Source: a virus
Reading direction: 5' to 3' (one strand)
Virus record (IMG/VR): IMGVR_UViG_3300030104_000539
Location: 5,915-42,313 of that record
DNA length: 36,399 nt
Made by a program: the position numbers and the translations under genes. Positions 1 through 7,844 of this stretch are shown here, piece after piece. Below the pieces are notes generated by a model that worked only from the letters and a program-made list of their open reading frames with translations, had not been told where the DNA came from and ran no database searches. How positions within the stretch are numbered: the stretch's first letter is position 1; the number at the start of each line of letters is the position of its first letter.

Positions 1-1
1 A

Positions 2-79
2 AAATTTAAAATGAAAAGAGAAGATTGGGATAACATAACAGATAAAAAGGAGAAAATACAAGATGAAACTAACGATTGA
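2..79 (+). CDS. C-terminal end of an upstream gene (partial)
   Basis: A frame open from the left edge runs to a TGA at 77-79. It encodes about 25 very hydrophilic residues rich in Lys, Asp and Glu. It overlaps the polymerase start by 17 nt, and the AAGGAG at 47-52 that serves the polymerase lies inside it, as is usual for coupled phage genes. An ATG at 11 is in frame but has no good ribosome site in view, so this is more likely the tail of a longer gene than a 22-codon gene. The product cannot be identified; in related phages a replication gene would be expected here. Confidence 0.4.
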   Translation, partial: KFKMKREDWDNITDKKEKIQDETND

Positions 80-2081
80 TGTAGAAAACACTGTAACAAA
101 AAGAGATGGTAAAACACATCTTGACCCATTTGAACCTGCTAATAAATTAGTTTTAGTGGGTGCAAAAAAAGAAGATAATTCATATTATATCTTTGACGAA
201 AAGAATGATTTTGTTGGGTTACAAGAACTATTAGACCAAGCAACTATTTTAATTGGTCATAACATTGCATATGATTTAGTTTGGTTATGGGAAAATGGAT
301 TTAAGTATGATGGTCCTGTGTTTGATACAATGCTAACTGAATATGTATTACAACGTGGTGTTAAAGAACCTCTATCTCTTGAAGCGTGTGCAATAAGGTA
401 CAATCTTGATACAAAGAAACAAGACACTTTAAAAGAGTATTTTGCAAAAGGTATGAATGTAGACGAAATACCTAGAGTAGAATTGATAGAGTATTTAAAA
501 GCAGACTTACGAGCAACACAAGAATTATCAGATAATCAATATAAAAAATTAAATACTGTTGAGTACATTGGTTTAATGAATACAACTTTACTAACAAATA
601 AAGTATCTAAAACATTAGCTAGAATATATCAAACAGGATTTTTTGTCGATTCTAAAGTTTTAGAAGATGTTAGAGAGCAATTTAAAAAAGAAAAGATTGA
701 TATAGAAAAAAGATTATCTTCACAAGTAAAAGAATTAATGGGAGATACACCTATTAATCTTAATAGTCCTGAACAAATGTCATGGGTTATTTATAGTAGA
801 AAACCTGTAGATAAAACTATGTGGGTAAATAATTTTACACCTTATATGTCTAAAGATGCTTTTAATAAAGCAGTAAATATAAATTCTAATATTATTTTTA
901 AGACAAAAGCAGTGCAATGTTTTACCTGTTATGGAACAGGAAAAGAAAAAAAGATTAAAAAAGATGGCACACCATACATAAAACAACCAAGTTGTAAATC
1001 TTGTGGAGGATTAGGGTATCATTTTAAAAACACTGAAAGAGTTGCAGGTTTTAAATTTAAAGCTCCTAGTGCTAAATGGGTAAGTGCTAATGGATTTAGT
1101 GTAAATAAAGGGATGTTAGATATTTTAAGACATACAGCTAAACTTAATAATAGTTCACAAGCTTGTGAATTTTTAACAGACTTACAAAGATTATCTGCAC
1201 TAGATACTTATTTATCATCTTTTGTAGATGGCATTTCTAATTATGTAAAACAAGATGGTAAACTTCATGTGCAATTATTACAGCACAGAACTGCAACAGG
1301 CAGGTTTAGTGGTGCTAATCCTAATATGCAGAATATGCCTAGAGGTGGTACATTTCCTGTAAAGAAAGTATTTGTATCACGATTTGAGGGTGGTGAGATA
1401 CTTGAAGCTGACTTTGCACAATTAGAGTTTCGCACTGCTGCATTTTTATCACAAGATAAGGTAGCAATTAATGAAGTTAAAAATAATTTTGATGTACATA
1501 GTTATACTGCAAATATCATTACGAGTGCAGGTCAAAAAACTTCTAGGCAGGATGCAAAGGCACACACCTTCGCACCTCTCTATGGAGCAACAGGATTTGG
1601 AAGAACAAAAGCAGAAGCAGAATACTATGAACATTTTAACGAAAAATACAAAGGAATTCAAACTTGGCATACCAGATTGGCTAAAGAAGCTATGACTACA
1701 GGAAAAATAAAAACACCATCAGGAAGAGAATTTAGTTTTCCCAGTATAGAGAGATACACAAATGGAAAAGTATCAAATTTTACACAGATAAAAAATTATC
1801 CTGTGCAATCCTTTGCTACTGCTGATATTGTTCCTGTAGTATTAGTAGAAATAGAGGAAAAACTAAAAATGTTTAAATCTTGTATTGTTAATACTGTACA
1901 TGATTCGATTGTGATTGATGTACACCCTGATGAAAAAGAAAGAGTGTTACATTTAATAGATAATATAAACAAATATTTAGGAGATTTAATTGAAACACAC
2001 TTTAATGTTAAGTTTAATGTACCATTATTATTAGAATCAAAAATAGGTAAAAATTGGCTTGACACTAAAGATGTAGTTTGA
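63..2081 (+). CDS. polA: Family A DNA polymerase with DnaJ-type zinc-motif insertion
   Basis: Replicative DNA polymerase with 3'-5' proofreading, 672 aa, close in size to T7 gp5. The exonuclease domain occupies about residues 1-160: D6 and E8 (Exo I), N67/D71 (Exo II), Y144 and D148 (Exo III). The polymerase domain spans about 350-660: TGRFSG near 412, motif A with D450 and QLE, motif B with R495, K499, F503 and Y507-G508, motif C with H613-D614. Between the domains lie two exact CxxCxGxG motifs (C286/C289 and C311/C314) separated by a Lys-rich loop. This is a DnaJ-like zinc motif in the thumb region, where T7 gp5 carries its thioredoxin-binding loop. The equivalent of E. coli Phe762 is F503. 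AAGGAG at 47-52 supports the ATG start. All catalytic residues appear intact, so it should be active. From memory, the same domain order marks HMO-2011-type marine phages. Confidence 0.97.
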   Translation: MKLTIDVENTVTKRDGKTHLDPFEPANKLVLVGAKKEDNSYYIFDEKNDFVGLQELLDQATILIGHNIAYDLVWLWENGFKYDGPVFDTMLTEYVLQRGVKEPLSLEACAIRYNLDTKKQDTLKEYFAKGMNVDEIPRVELIEYLKADLRATQELSDNQYKKLNTVEYIGLMNTTLLTNKVSKTLARIYQTGFFVDSKVLEDVREQFKKEKIDIEKRLSSQVKELMGDTPINLNSPEQMSWVIYSRKPVDKTMWVNNFTPYMSKDAFNKAVNINSNIIFKTKAVQCFTCYGTGKEKKIKKDGTPYIKQPSCKSCGGLGYHFKNTERVAGFKFKAPSAKWVSANGFSVNKGMLDILRHTAKLNNSSQACEFLTDLQRLSALDTYLSSFVDGISNYVKQDGKLHVQLLQHRTATGRFSGANPNMQNMPRGGTFPVKKVFVSRFEGGEILEADFAQLEFRTAAFLSQDKVAINEVKNNFDVHSYTANIITSAGQKTSRQDAKAHTFAPLYGATGFGRTKAEAEYYEHFNEKYKGIQTWHTRLAKEAMTTGKIKTPSGREFSFPSIERYTNGKVSNFTQIKNYPVQSFATADIVPVVLVEIEEKLKMFKSCIVNTVHDSIVIDVHPDEKERVLHLIDNINKYLGDLIETHFNVKFNVPLLLESKIGKNWLDTKDVV

Positions 2082-2121
2082 TATAACTAACAAACATTTT
2101 GACGAAAGGAGAAAAAAACAA

Positions 2122-3030
2122 ATGGAAAATAGTATAGTAACAATAGATACAAATAATTATACCACAATGGCAAAAGCTATGGGTATGGCAATAGATGACT
2201 CTTCACCAAAGAAGTCAAACAATTTAGCTAGACTAAAAATAGAACACAAAGCTATTATGGGAACAGCAGAGGTAAATGGAAAATCTACCAATGTTGAAGT
2301 TATTTCAGGTGGACACTATAAGTTAGACATACCTGAAAAAGAAGTAATATATGCACCAACTGCAAAAATAAGAACTTTTGTACAAAGATTTATGTATAAA
2401 AGATTTATTTCTAATTCAGGTGCAAAAGCAGGAGAGCCATCAGGTAAATATCAGAAAACTATCATGGCAGATTCTTTAAATAAAGATTTAAAAGATAATG
2501 ATGGTGGTTTTAATTGTGGCAAACCTGCAGGTTGGATTGAAGATTTTAATTCTCTACCACAAGAAAAAAGAGATTTAATTAAACAAATAAAAAGAGTTAG
2601 AGTATTATTTGGTTTAGTAACACTTGAAAATCCTGTAGACTCTAATGGTAATCCTGTTTCTTTAGAGGACACACCTTTTATTTGGGAAATCGACAATCGT
2701 GATGCATTTAAAATAGTAGGTCAACCTATAGCATCACTAGCGAAAATGAAACGATTACCTGTACAGCATAAGATTTCTTTTGCTACTGAAAAGAAAGAAT
2801 TGCCAACAGGTATAAGTTTTTATTTACCTACAACAAGTTTAGATGCATCTAAGTCTATTTCTTTAAAAGAAAAAGACCAAGATTTATTTGCTGATTTTAT
2901 GGCATGGATTCAAAACTATAATGACTATATCTGTGCTGAATGGGATAAAAATACTCGTTCTACCATGAAACAAGAAGATATAGAAACTGTCGAGGGTTTT
3001 ATGGAAATTGAAACAGGTAATAAAGCATAA
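2122..3030 (+). CDS. Conserved-type phage protein of the replication block (unknown)
   Basis: 302 aa, preceded by AAAGGAG about 9 nt before the ATG. I do not recognise a family. It is mixed alpha/beta with a central basic stretch (KQIKRVRV and nearby), no membrane segment, a single cysteine pair at most, and a mildly acidic C-terminus. Its position between the polymerase and a recombination-type nuclease matches where phages often keep a single-stranded DNA-binding or annealing protein. The acidic tail would be compatible with an SSB, but no OB-fold signature can be asserted by eye. It overlaps the next gene by 1 nt (TAATG). Function is inferred only from context. Confidence 0.88.
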   Translation: MENSIVTIDTNNYTTMAKAMGMAIDDSSPKKSNNLARLKIEHKAIMGTAEVNGKSTNVEVISGGHYKLDIPEKEVIYAPTAKIRTFVQRFMYKRFISNSGAKAGEPSGKYQKTIMADSLNKDLKDNDGGFNCGKPAGWIEDFNSLPQEKRDLIKQIKRVRVLFGLVTLENPVDSNGNPVSLEDTPFIWEIDNRDAFKIVGQPIASLAKMKRLPVQHKISFATEKKELPTGISFYLPTTSLDASKSISLKEKDQDLFADFMAWIQNYNDYICAEWDKNTRSTMKQEDIETVEGFMEIETGNKA

Positions 3031-3893
3031 TGCAAAATCCTAAAGAATTAGCAGTTCATCAATATCTTGATGATGCATCAAAAGGTAAAGTCTTTATGTT
3101 GGACACTACAATAGAACGTGTAGTTAATGATGTGCGAGATGCTTTAAAAAAACAATTTAGACAAAAAGAAAAATTAAATTTTAAAGTAAGAATGTCTAAC
3201 GTGGGAAGACCATCTTGCCAACTATGGTTTGAAAAAAATACTCCACAAAAGGCTTTACCTAAACCCACCACCTTTATTATGAATATGATGATTGGTGATA
3301 TAGTAGAAGCTGTCTTTAAAGGTTTATTGACAGATGCAGGTGTAAAATTTAAAGATACAGAAAAAGTACATCTTAAATTAAAAGATACAACTGTTTCAGG
3401 AAGTTATGATTTAATTATTAATAATTCTGTTGATGATATTAAATCTGCTTCAGATTGGTCTTATAAACACAAGTTTGAATCTTATGATTCTTTAAAAGAA
3501 AAAGACGCTTTTGGTTACATAGCACAATTAGCAGGTTATGCTAAAGCATCTAATTGTGATGTAGGAGGTTGGTGGGTTATTAACAAAGCAACAGGTGAGT
3601 TCAAATATATTTCAGCATCTGATATGGATGTAGATACAGAAATAAAAAAGATTGAGTCTACAACTAAAAAAGTAACTGAAAATAAATTTGAAAGGTGCTT
3701 TGAAGCACAAGATGAAACATTTTATAGTAAACCTACAGGTAATAAAATACTAGGAACAACGTGTTCATTTTGTTCTTATCGTTTTGAATGTTGGGATAGT
3801 TTACAAGAAATACCCTCATTAGTATCGCAGGCAAAATCACCACGAACTGTGCCATACGTAAATATAGGAAAGGAGTATCTAAATGGAAAATGA
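3030..3893 (+). CDS. PD-(D/E)XK nuclease, Cas4/RecB-like with Fe-S cysteines
   Basis: 287-aa exonuclease-type protein. Core motifs in order: E93 in IGDIVEA, D127 in GSYD, D136-I-K138 (the D-x-K metal/catalytic pair), and Q166/Y170 in the QxxxY motif typical of RecB/Cas4 nucleases. C63 near the N-terminus and C245, C248 and C254 near the C-terminus form the four-cysteine 'iron staple' that holds a 4Fe-4S cluster in Cas4 and AddB. In this setting it probably acts as the phage 5'-3' exonuclease in recombination or host-DNA degradation, filling the slot of T7 gp6. There are no cas genes or repeats nearby, so a CRISPR role is unlikely. Translation is coupled to the previous gene by TAATG. Confidence 0.92.
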   Translation: MQNPKELAVHQYLDDASKGKVFMLDTTIERVVNDVRDALKKQFRQKEKLNFKVRMSNVGRPSCQLWFEKNTPQKALPKPTTFIMNMMIGDIVEAVFKGLLTDAGVKFKDTEKVHLKLKDTTVSGSYDLIINNSVDDIKSASDWSYKHKFESYDSLKEKDAFGYIAQLAGYAKASNCDVGGWWVINKATGEFKYISASDMDVDTEIKKIESTTKKVTENKFERCFEAQDETFYSKPTGNKILGTTCSFCSYRFECWDSLQEIPSLVSQAKSPRTVPYVNIGKEYLNGK

Positions 3894-4113
3894 AATGGAA
3901 ATGTTAGCTGAAGAAATCAAAGAAATGGAAAAAACTTTGATGGAAAAGAAAAAAGAGTTTCGTGAGAAACGTACATCTAGTTTAAGAGCTGCTTTAGAAG
4001 CAAAGAAAGAAGCAGAAAAGGCTGTTCGTGATGAATTAAAAGCATTAGGATATTCTAATGTTAATCTTTCTGATGATGGATGGTCGTATAGATACAATGC
4101 TTTTAGGTTATAG
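3883..4113 (+). CDS. Small coiled-coil protein (unknown)
   Basis: 76 aa. Residues about 1-52 form one highly charged Glu/Lys/Met-rich helix with coiled-coil character, followed by a short non-helical end with a GYSNV...GWSYRY segment. It starts inside the nuclease gene (11-nt overlap) and has a strong site, AAAGGAG, about 8 nt before the ATG. It ends in a TAGTG overlap with endonuclease I. No domain is recognised. Location suggests an accessory of the nuclease pair on either side, but that is inference. Confidence 0.82.
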   Translation: MENEMEMLAEEIKEMEKTLMEKKKEFREKRTSSLRAALEAKKEAEKAVRDELKALGYSNVNLSDDGWSYRYNAFRL

Positions 4114-4568
4114 TGTATTCACACAAAGCATATAGAGTAGCTAGAAAGAATGGTTATAGAAGTGGACTAGAACACAGAGTAGCCATTCTTTTAAAAGAGT
4201 TAAAGGTTAAATATAGTTATGAGTCTATCAAAATTGAATGGGAAGATTTAGCTTATAGAACGTATACACCTGACTTTATACTATATAATGGGATAATTAT
4301 AGAAACAAAAGGCATCTTTACTACAAGTGATAGAAGAAAACACATTGCGATTAAAAAACAACATCCTAAACTAGATATAAGATTTGTTTTTGAAAACAGT
4401 AAAAAAAAATTAAGAAAAGGTGCTAAATCAAGTTATGCTCAATGGTGTATAAAATATGGGTTTAGATATTATGATAGGATTATACCGGAAGATTGGGTAA
4501 AAGAAAAAGGTAAAAATAAACATTTAAAATTTATTAAATTTTCTAAAACAAAGATAAGGAGGAAATAA
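4113..4568 (+). CDS. Endonuclease I, Holliday-junction resolvase (T7 gp3-like)
   Basis: 151 aa, almost the length of T7 gp3 (149 aa). Catalytic residues match T7 nearly one for one: E20 in RSGLE, D54 in YTPDF, E64-T-K66 in IIETKG (T7: E20, D55, E65, K67). The following DRRKH, QHPKLDIRFVF, SSYAQWC and IIPEDWVKE segments also follow the T7 protein. The enzyme resolves branched DNA before packaging and helps degrade host DNA. The start is GTG, overlapping the stop of the previous gene (TAGTG); this choice puts the first catalytic Glu at position 20 as in T7. The C-terminus is Lys-rich. An RGGAAATAATG-type junction couples it to the next gene. Confidence 0.96.
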   Translation: MYSHKAYRVARKNGYRSGLEHRVAILLKELKVKYSYESIKIEWEDLAYRTYTPDFILYNGIIIETKGIFTTSDRRKHIAIKKQHPKLDIRFVFENSKKKLRKGAKSSYAQWCIKYGFRYYDRIIPEDWVKEKGKNKHLKFIKFSKTKIRRK

Positions 4569-4912
4569 TGACAAGTAAAAAAGTAAAACTAACTAATTCT
4601 TTCAGTATAGTAGTAGACCCAAAATGTATTGAAGATGTATGGACAGGCGAAGTTGAATTATCTATTGCTACACAAAATGGTAATACATTGAATGACGAGG
4701 ATTATGACTCACTGATGAATTTTTGTAGATTAATATGTGCTTCTGTGCCTGTAATGGAAAGGCGAATAGATATAAGAGAAATGTTAGAAAGTGAAGCAGA
4801 AAAGTATATGCCACAGTACCCTTTAGAAGATAAAAAAAATTTAAAAGTAGTTGACAAACAAGGAAATATTATTACATTAGATTTTACAACAAGAACGAAA
4901 GGAGAAGCATAA
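4568..4912 (+). CDS. Hypothetical protein
   Basis: 114 aa with AAGGAGG just ahead of the ATG and a 1-nt overlap with both neighbours, so it is clearly translated. Acidic and soluble, with predicted beta strands at the two ends (VKLTNSFSIVV and NIITLDFTTR) around a helical middle containing two cysteines. No family is recognised. It is part of the nucleotide and DNA metabolism block. Confidence 0.85.
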   Translation: MTSKKVKLTNSFSIVVDPKCIEDVWTGEVELSIATQNGNTLNDEDYDSLMNFCRLICASVPVMERRIDIREMLESEAEKYMPQYPLEDKKNLKVVDKQGNIITLDFTTRTKGEA

Positions 4913-5142
4913 TGCAAACAGAAGATATGGTAAATAGTCCACCACATTACAATAAAAATAATATTGAATGTATTGATGCTATTGAATCAGCTACAGATAA
5001 TGGATTTGAAAATTATTTACAAGGTAACATTATTAAGTATGTATGGAGATATAGATATAAAAATGGTGTTGAAGATTTAGAAAAAGCACAATGGTATTTA
5101 AATAAATTAATCAAAAAAGTATTAGCAAATGATAAAAGTTAA
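4912..5142 (+). CDS. DUF3310 protein (T7 gp1.7-like nucleotide kinase family)
   Basis: 76 aa. It shows the family signature: PPHY near residue 10, IECIDAI, FxxYLxGNIIKYVWRYRYKNG, then EDLEKAQWYLNKLI. T7 gp1.7 carries this domain and has been reported as a nucleotide kinase affecting dTMP metabolism; other members are small stand-alone phage proteins. Being next to the ribonucleotide reductase fits a dNTP-supply role. The kinase activity is known only for the T7 member and is inferred here. GAAAGGAG precedes the ATG. Confidence 0.88.
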   Translation: MQTEDMVNSPPHYNKNNIECIDAIESATDNGFENYLQGNIIKYVWRYRYKNGVEDLEKAQWYLNKLIKKVLANDKS

Positions 5143-5305
5143 AATATTAATAACACTAGAAGTTGACCCGGAAGATTATCCAGTTCCTGCTGATGGTAAT
5201 GTAGAAGAAGATTTTACAGGATATATGCAAGAATTAATACATGATGTAGAAGGAGTTAAAATAAAAAATTTAAAAATAACAACAACGGAGGATATATATG
5301 ATTAA
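5129..5305 (+). CDS. 58-aa acidic protein overlapping the reductase gene
   Basis: This short gene fills what would otherwise be a 155-nt gap. An ATG at 5129, 14 nt inside the DUF3310 gene, opens a 58-codon frame ending with TAA at 5303-5305, 8 nt into the reductase gene. The product has a beta-type N-terminus (IKVKILITLEV), an acidic central stretch and a C-terminal IKIKNLKI strand, suggesting a small ferredoxin-like alpha/beta fold. No family is recognised. The tight overlaps on both sides and the ACGGAGG reductase site inside its 3' end are typical of real genes here. Confidence 0.72.
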   Translation: MIKVKILITLEVDPEDYPVPADGNVEEDFTGYMQELIHDVEGVKIKNLKITTTEDIYD

Positions 5306-7238
5306 TAATGCATTACCAACAGACTATCAAAACTTCATAGCACTATCTAGGTATGCTAGATGGAAAGATGATGAACAAAGAAGAGAATCTTGGGGAGAAA
5401 CTGTAACAAGATATATGGATTACATGAGTAATCATTTAGAGAATAATTATGACTATACAATACCAACAGAATTAAAAGATAGATTATATAATGCAATACA
5501 TTCACAACAAATTATGCCAAGTATGCGAGCATTAATGACATCAGGACCTGCTTTAGATAGGTGTCATGTTGCAGGATATAACTGTTCATATATACCTGTA
5601 GATAGCCCTAGAGCTTTTGATGAATGTATGTATATATTAATGTGTGGTACAGGTGTAGGGTTTTCTGTAGAACGAGAAAACGTAGATAAATTACCTATTG
5701 TTAATGAGGATTTTCACGATTCAACAACCATTATTAGAGTTGGTGATAGCAGACCCGGTTGGGCTAAATCTTTACGAGAGTTAATTGCTATGTTGTATGC
5801 AGGTCAAGTTCCTGAGTTTGATGTGGAAGATGTAAGACCTGCAGGTGCAAGATTAAAAACATTTGGTGGTAGGGCATCAGGACCTCAACCTTTAGTGGAG
5901 TTGTATCGTTTCTGTGTAAGTATATTTAGAAATGCTGCAGGCAGAAGACTATATCCAGTAGAATGCCATGATATTATGTGTAAGATTGGTGAAGTTGTTG
6001 TTGTAGGTGGTGTTAGAAGGTCAGCATTAATTAGTTTATCTAATCTTGGTGATGACCAAATGCGACACGCTAAGTCAGGTTCTTGGTGGGAAAACGAAGG
6101 ACAACGAGCATTAGCAAATAACTCTGTTGCCTATAAAGGTAAAGTACAAATGGAAACATTTATGCGAGAATGGTTATCTCTTGTAGAAAGTAAGTCAGGA
6201 GAAAGAGGTATCTTTAATCGTAAGTCTGCTGTTAAACAAGCAGGAAAGAATGGTAGAAGAAATACAGAGTTTGCATTTGGTTGTAATCCTTGTAGTGAGA
6301 TTATACTAAGACCTTATCAATTCTGTAACCTATCTGAAGTTGTTGCAAGAGAGAATGATACATTAGAAACTCTACAAGAAAAGGTAGAACTTGCTACAAT
6401 ATTAGGTACATTTCAATCTACCCTTACAGACTTTAAATATATTAGAAAGATATGGAAAGATAATACTGAAGAAGAAAGATTATTAGGTGTATCTCTAACA
6501 GGCATATTAGATTGTCCTATACTTGTTCCTAAGAATGGCAGTATAGATAATCATATATTAAAATGTGTGTTAGAAAACTTAAAAGAAACTGCTGTAACAA
6601 CAAATGCTGTTTATGCCAAGCAATTAGAAATACCACAATCTACTGCTATTACTTGTGTTAAACCTAGTGGCACAGTATCACAGCTTGTAGATAGTGCTAG
6701 TGGTATTCATGCTAGACATAATGATTATTACATTAGAACTGTTAGAGGTGATGTAAAAGACCCACTAACACAGTTTATGATAGAGCAAGGCATACCTAGT
6801 GAACCTGATGTAATGAAACCACAAAGTGTTATGGTGTTTAGTTTTCCTATGAAATCACCACCTAATGCTATCAAGCGAAATGATAAGTCTGCTTTATGGC
6901 AATTAGAAACATGGTTAATGTATCAAAGATATTGGTGTGAACATAAACCTTCTGTTACAATAACAGTTAAAGAAGAAGAATGGATGGAAGTTGGTTCTTG
7001 GGTGTATAAACATTTTGATGAAGTATCAGGCATTAGTTTCCTACCACATAGCGACCACTCTTATAAGCAAGCACCTTATCAAGACATTACAGAAAAAGAA
7101 TATAATGAATGGATGGATAAGATGCCAAAGAATATAGATTGGTCAAAACTACAAGAGTTTGAAAGAGAAGATAATACTACAGGTGGTAGAGAATTAGCCT
7201 GTACAGCAGACTCTTGTGAAGTCGTTGACATAACATAG
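5298..7238 (+). CDS. nrdJ: Class II ribonucleotide reductase (adenosylcobalamin-dependent)
   Basis: 646 aa; reduces ribonucleotides to deoxyribonucleotides for phage DNA synthesis. Key residues resemble the monomeric Lactobacillus leichmannii enzyme: C96 (GYNCSY) and C343 (FCNLSE) as the redox pair, and N330, C332 (thiyl radical) and E334 in NPCSE. The KPSGTVSQL loop is near 455, RRSALISLS near 240, and a C-terminal shuttle pair C635-x4-C640. No class I radical subunit or class III glycyl motif is present. It is about 90 aa shorter than the L. leichmannii enzyme (739 aa), and I see no clear extra allosteric insertion. A strong ACGGAGG lies 7 nt before the ATG. Activity would need host cobalamin and a host thioredoxin-type reductant. 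Confidence 0.96.
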   Translation: MINNALPTDYQNFIALSRYARWKDDEQRRESWGETVTRYMDYMSNHLENNYDYTIPTELKDRLYNAIHSQQIMPSMRALMTSGPALDRCHVAGYNCSYIPVDSPRAFDECMYILMCGTGVGFSVERENVDKLPIVNEDFHDSTTIIRVGDSRPGWAKSLRELIAMLYAGQVPEFDVEDVRPAGARLKTFGGRASGPQPLVELYRFCVSIFRNAAGRRLYPVECHDIMCKIGEVVVVGGVRRSALISLSNLGDDQMRHAKSGSWWENEGQRALANNSVAYKGKVQMETFMREWLSLVESKSGERGIFNRKSAVKQAGKNGRRNTEFAFGCNPCSEIILRPYQFCNLSEVVARENDTLETLQEKVELATILGTFQSTLTDFKYIRKIWKDNTEEERLLGVSLTGILDCPILVPKNGSIDNHILKCVLENLKETAVTTNAVYAKQLEIPQSTAITCVKPSGTVSQLVDSASGIHARHNDYYIRTVRGDVKDPLTQFMIEQGIPSEPDVMKPQSVMVFSFPMKSPPNAIKRNDKSALWQLETWLMYQRYWCEHKPSVTITVKEEEWMEVGSWVYKHFDEVSGISFLPHSDHSYKQAPYQDITEKEYNEWMDKMPKNIDWSKLQEFEREDNTTGGRELACTADSCEVVDIT

Positions 7239-7251
7239 AAAGGAGAATATA

Positions 7252-7500
7252 ATGCGACAAATGTTAATTAATACTGCTAAAGCATACTATATAGGTATGA
7301 TAAATAGAAGAGTAGCCAATGTTGAGGTGTTGTTAAATCAACCTGTAGGTATTGGTGAGCATGGTGATATACAAGAAGAGATAGAAAAACATCTTGGAAT
7401 AATTGCAGATTACCATGACAAGATAGAAATATTAGAGAAATACTTTAACAAAAAAGAGGAGAGTAAAGATGATACAAAAGAGGAAAAGACATCTAAGTAA
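7252..7500 (+). CDS. Small helical protein (unknown)
   Basis: 82 aa behind AAAGGAG, 13 nt after the reductase. Mostly helical, with a hydrophobic first helix (LINTAKAYYIGM), a Gly-containing turn near residue 35, a second helix, and a Lys/Glu/Asp-rich tail. The family is not recognised. It overlaps the next gene by 32 nt in another frame; that charged tail carries the next gene's GAGGAG ribosome site. Confidence 0.8.
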   Translation: MRQMLINTAKAYYIGMINRRVANVEVLLNQPVGIGEHGDIQEEIEKHLGIIADYHDKIEILEKYFNKKEESKDDTKEEKTSK

Positions 7501-7684
7501 GTATGATGCTCCACTAAGTATTCAATTTGGATGGGGATATAAAGCTTTCAGGAGAGGAGATTTAGATAGTCGATTAAAGCACAACTCTATGCAACATAGA
7601 GAATGGCAAAGAGGTTGGAATACAGCCTATTTTGAAAATTTAAAAAAGGTAAAACAACGTGAACAAATTAGAGCAAGAAGCTAG
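7469..7684 (+). CDS. Small protein resembling ribosome modulation factor (Rmf/CrpP-like)
   Basis: 71 aa, basic. Residues about 22-56 follow the RMF pattern: GxGYxAFRRG, then an Asn-Ser/Met turn, then REWQRGWNTAYF. E. coli RMF has GYQAGIAG followed by CPY and WLGGWREAM. RMF binds the 30S/70S ribosome near the anti-SD region and causes dimerisation and silencing. If the likeness is real, the phage protein could alter host ribosome use. The match is by pattern only; the CPY motif is not kept and the protein is longer at the N-terminus. GAGGAGAG lies about 6 nt before the ATG. Confidence 0.78.
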   Translation: MIQKRKRHLSKYDAPLSIQFGWGYKAFRRGDLDSRLKHNSMQHREWQRGWNTAYFENLKKVKQREQIRARS

Positions 7685-7844
7685 AAAGTTTATGGAAAAA
7701 CAATTAGCCACTACTATGCGTAAAAGCATCAGTAGTGGTATTGGTAGAGAAAAATTATTAACTGATATAAAAACTGTGTTAGCATATTTAGAATCAACAC
7801 AAATAAAGTTGAAAGAAATTGTTAATACCTTAACAAAGAGTTAA
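7659..7844 (+). CDS. Small helical protein, last gene of the plus-strand block
   Basis: 61 aa with a GTG start at 7659, inside the preceding gene (26-nt overlap), preceded by AAGG at suitable distance. Entirely helical in appearance, amphipathic, Lys/Leu-rich, with a Gly-Ile-Gly turn near residue 28. No family recognised. Its TAA (7842-7844) overlaps the stop of the opposing 1174-aa gene, so the two blocks meet tail to tail with no spacer. Confidence 0.72.
   Translation: MNKLEQEARKFMEKQLATTMRKSISSGIGREKLLTDIKTVLAYLESTQIKLKEIVNTLTKS

Noticed and set aside
2082-2121. TTGACG at about 2098 as a promoter before the 302-aa gene
   Set aside because: No -10 box fits before the start codon; the 40-nt gap seems to hold only the ribosome site AAAGGAG.
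3030-3893. Cas4 gene implying a CRISPR system
   Set aside because: No other cas gene or repeat array is present; the gene lies in a phage replication block, so a recombination exonuclease is more likely.
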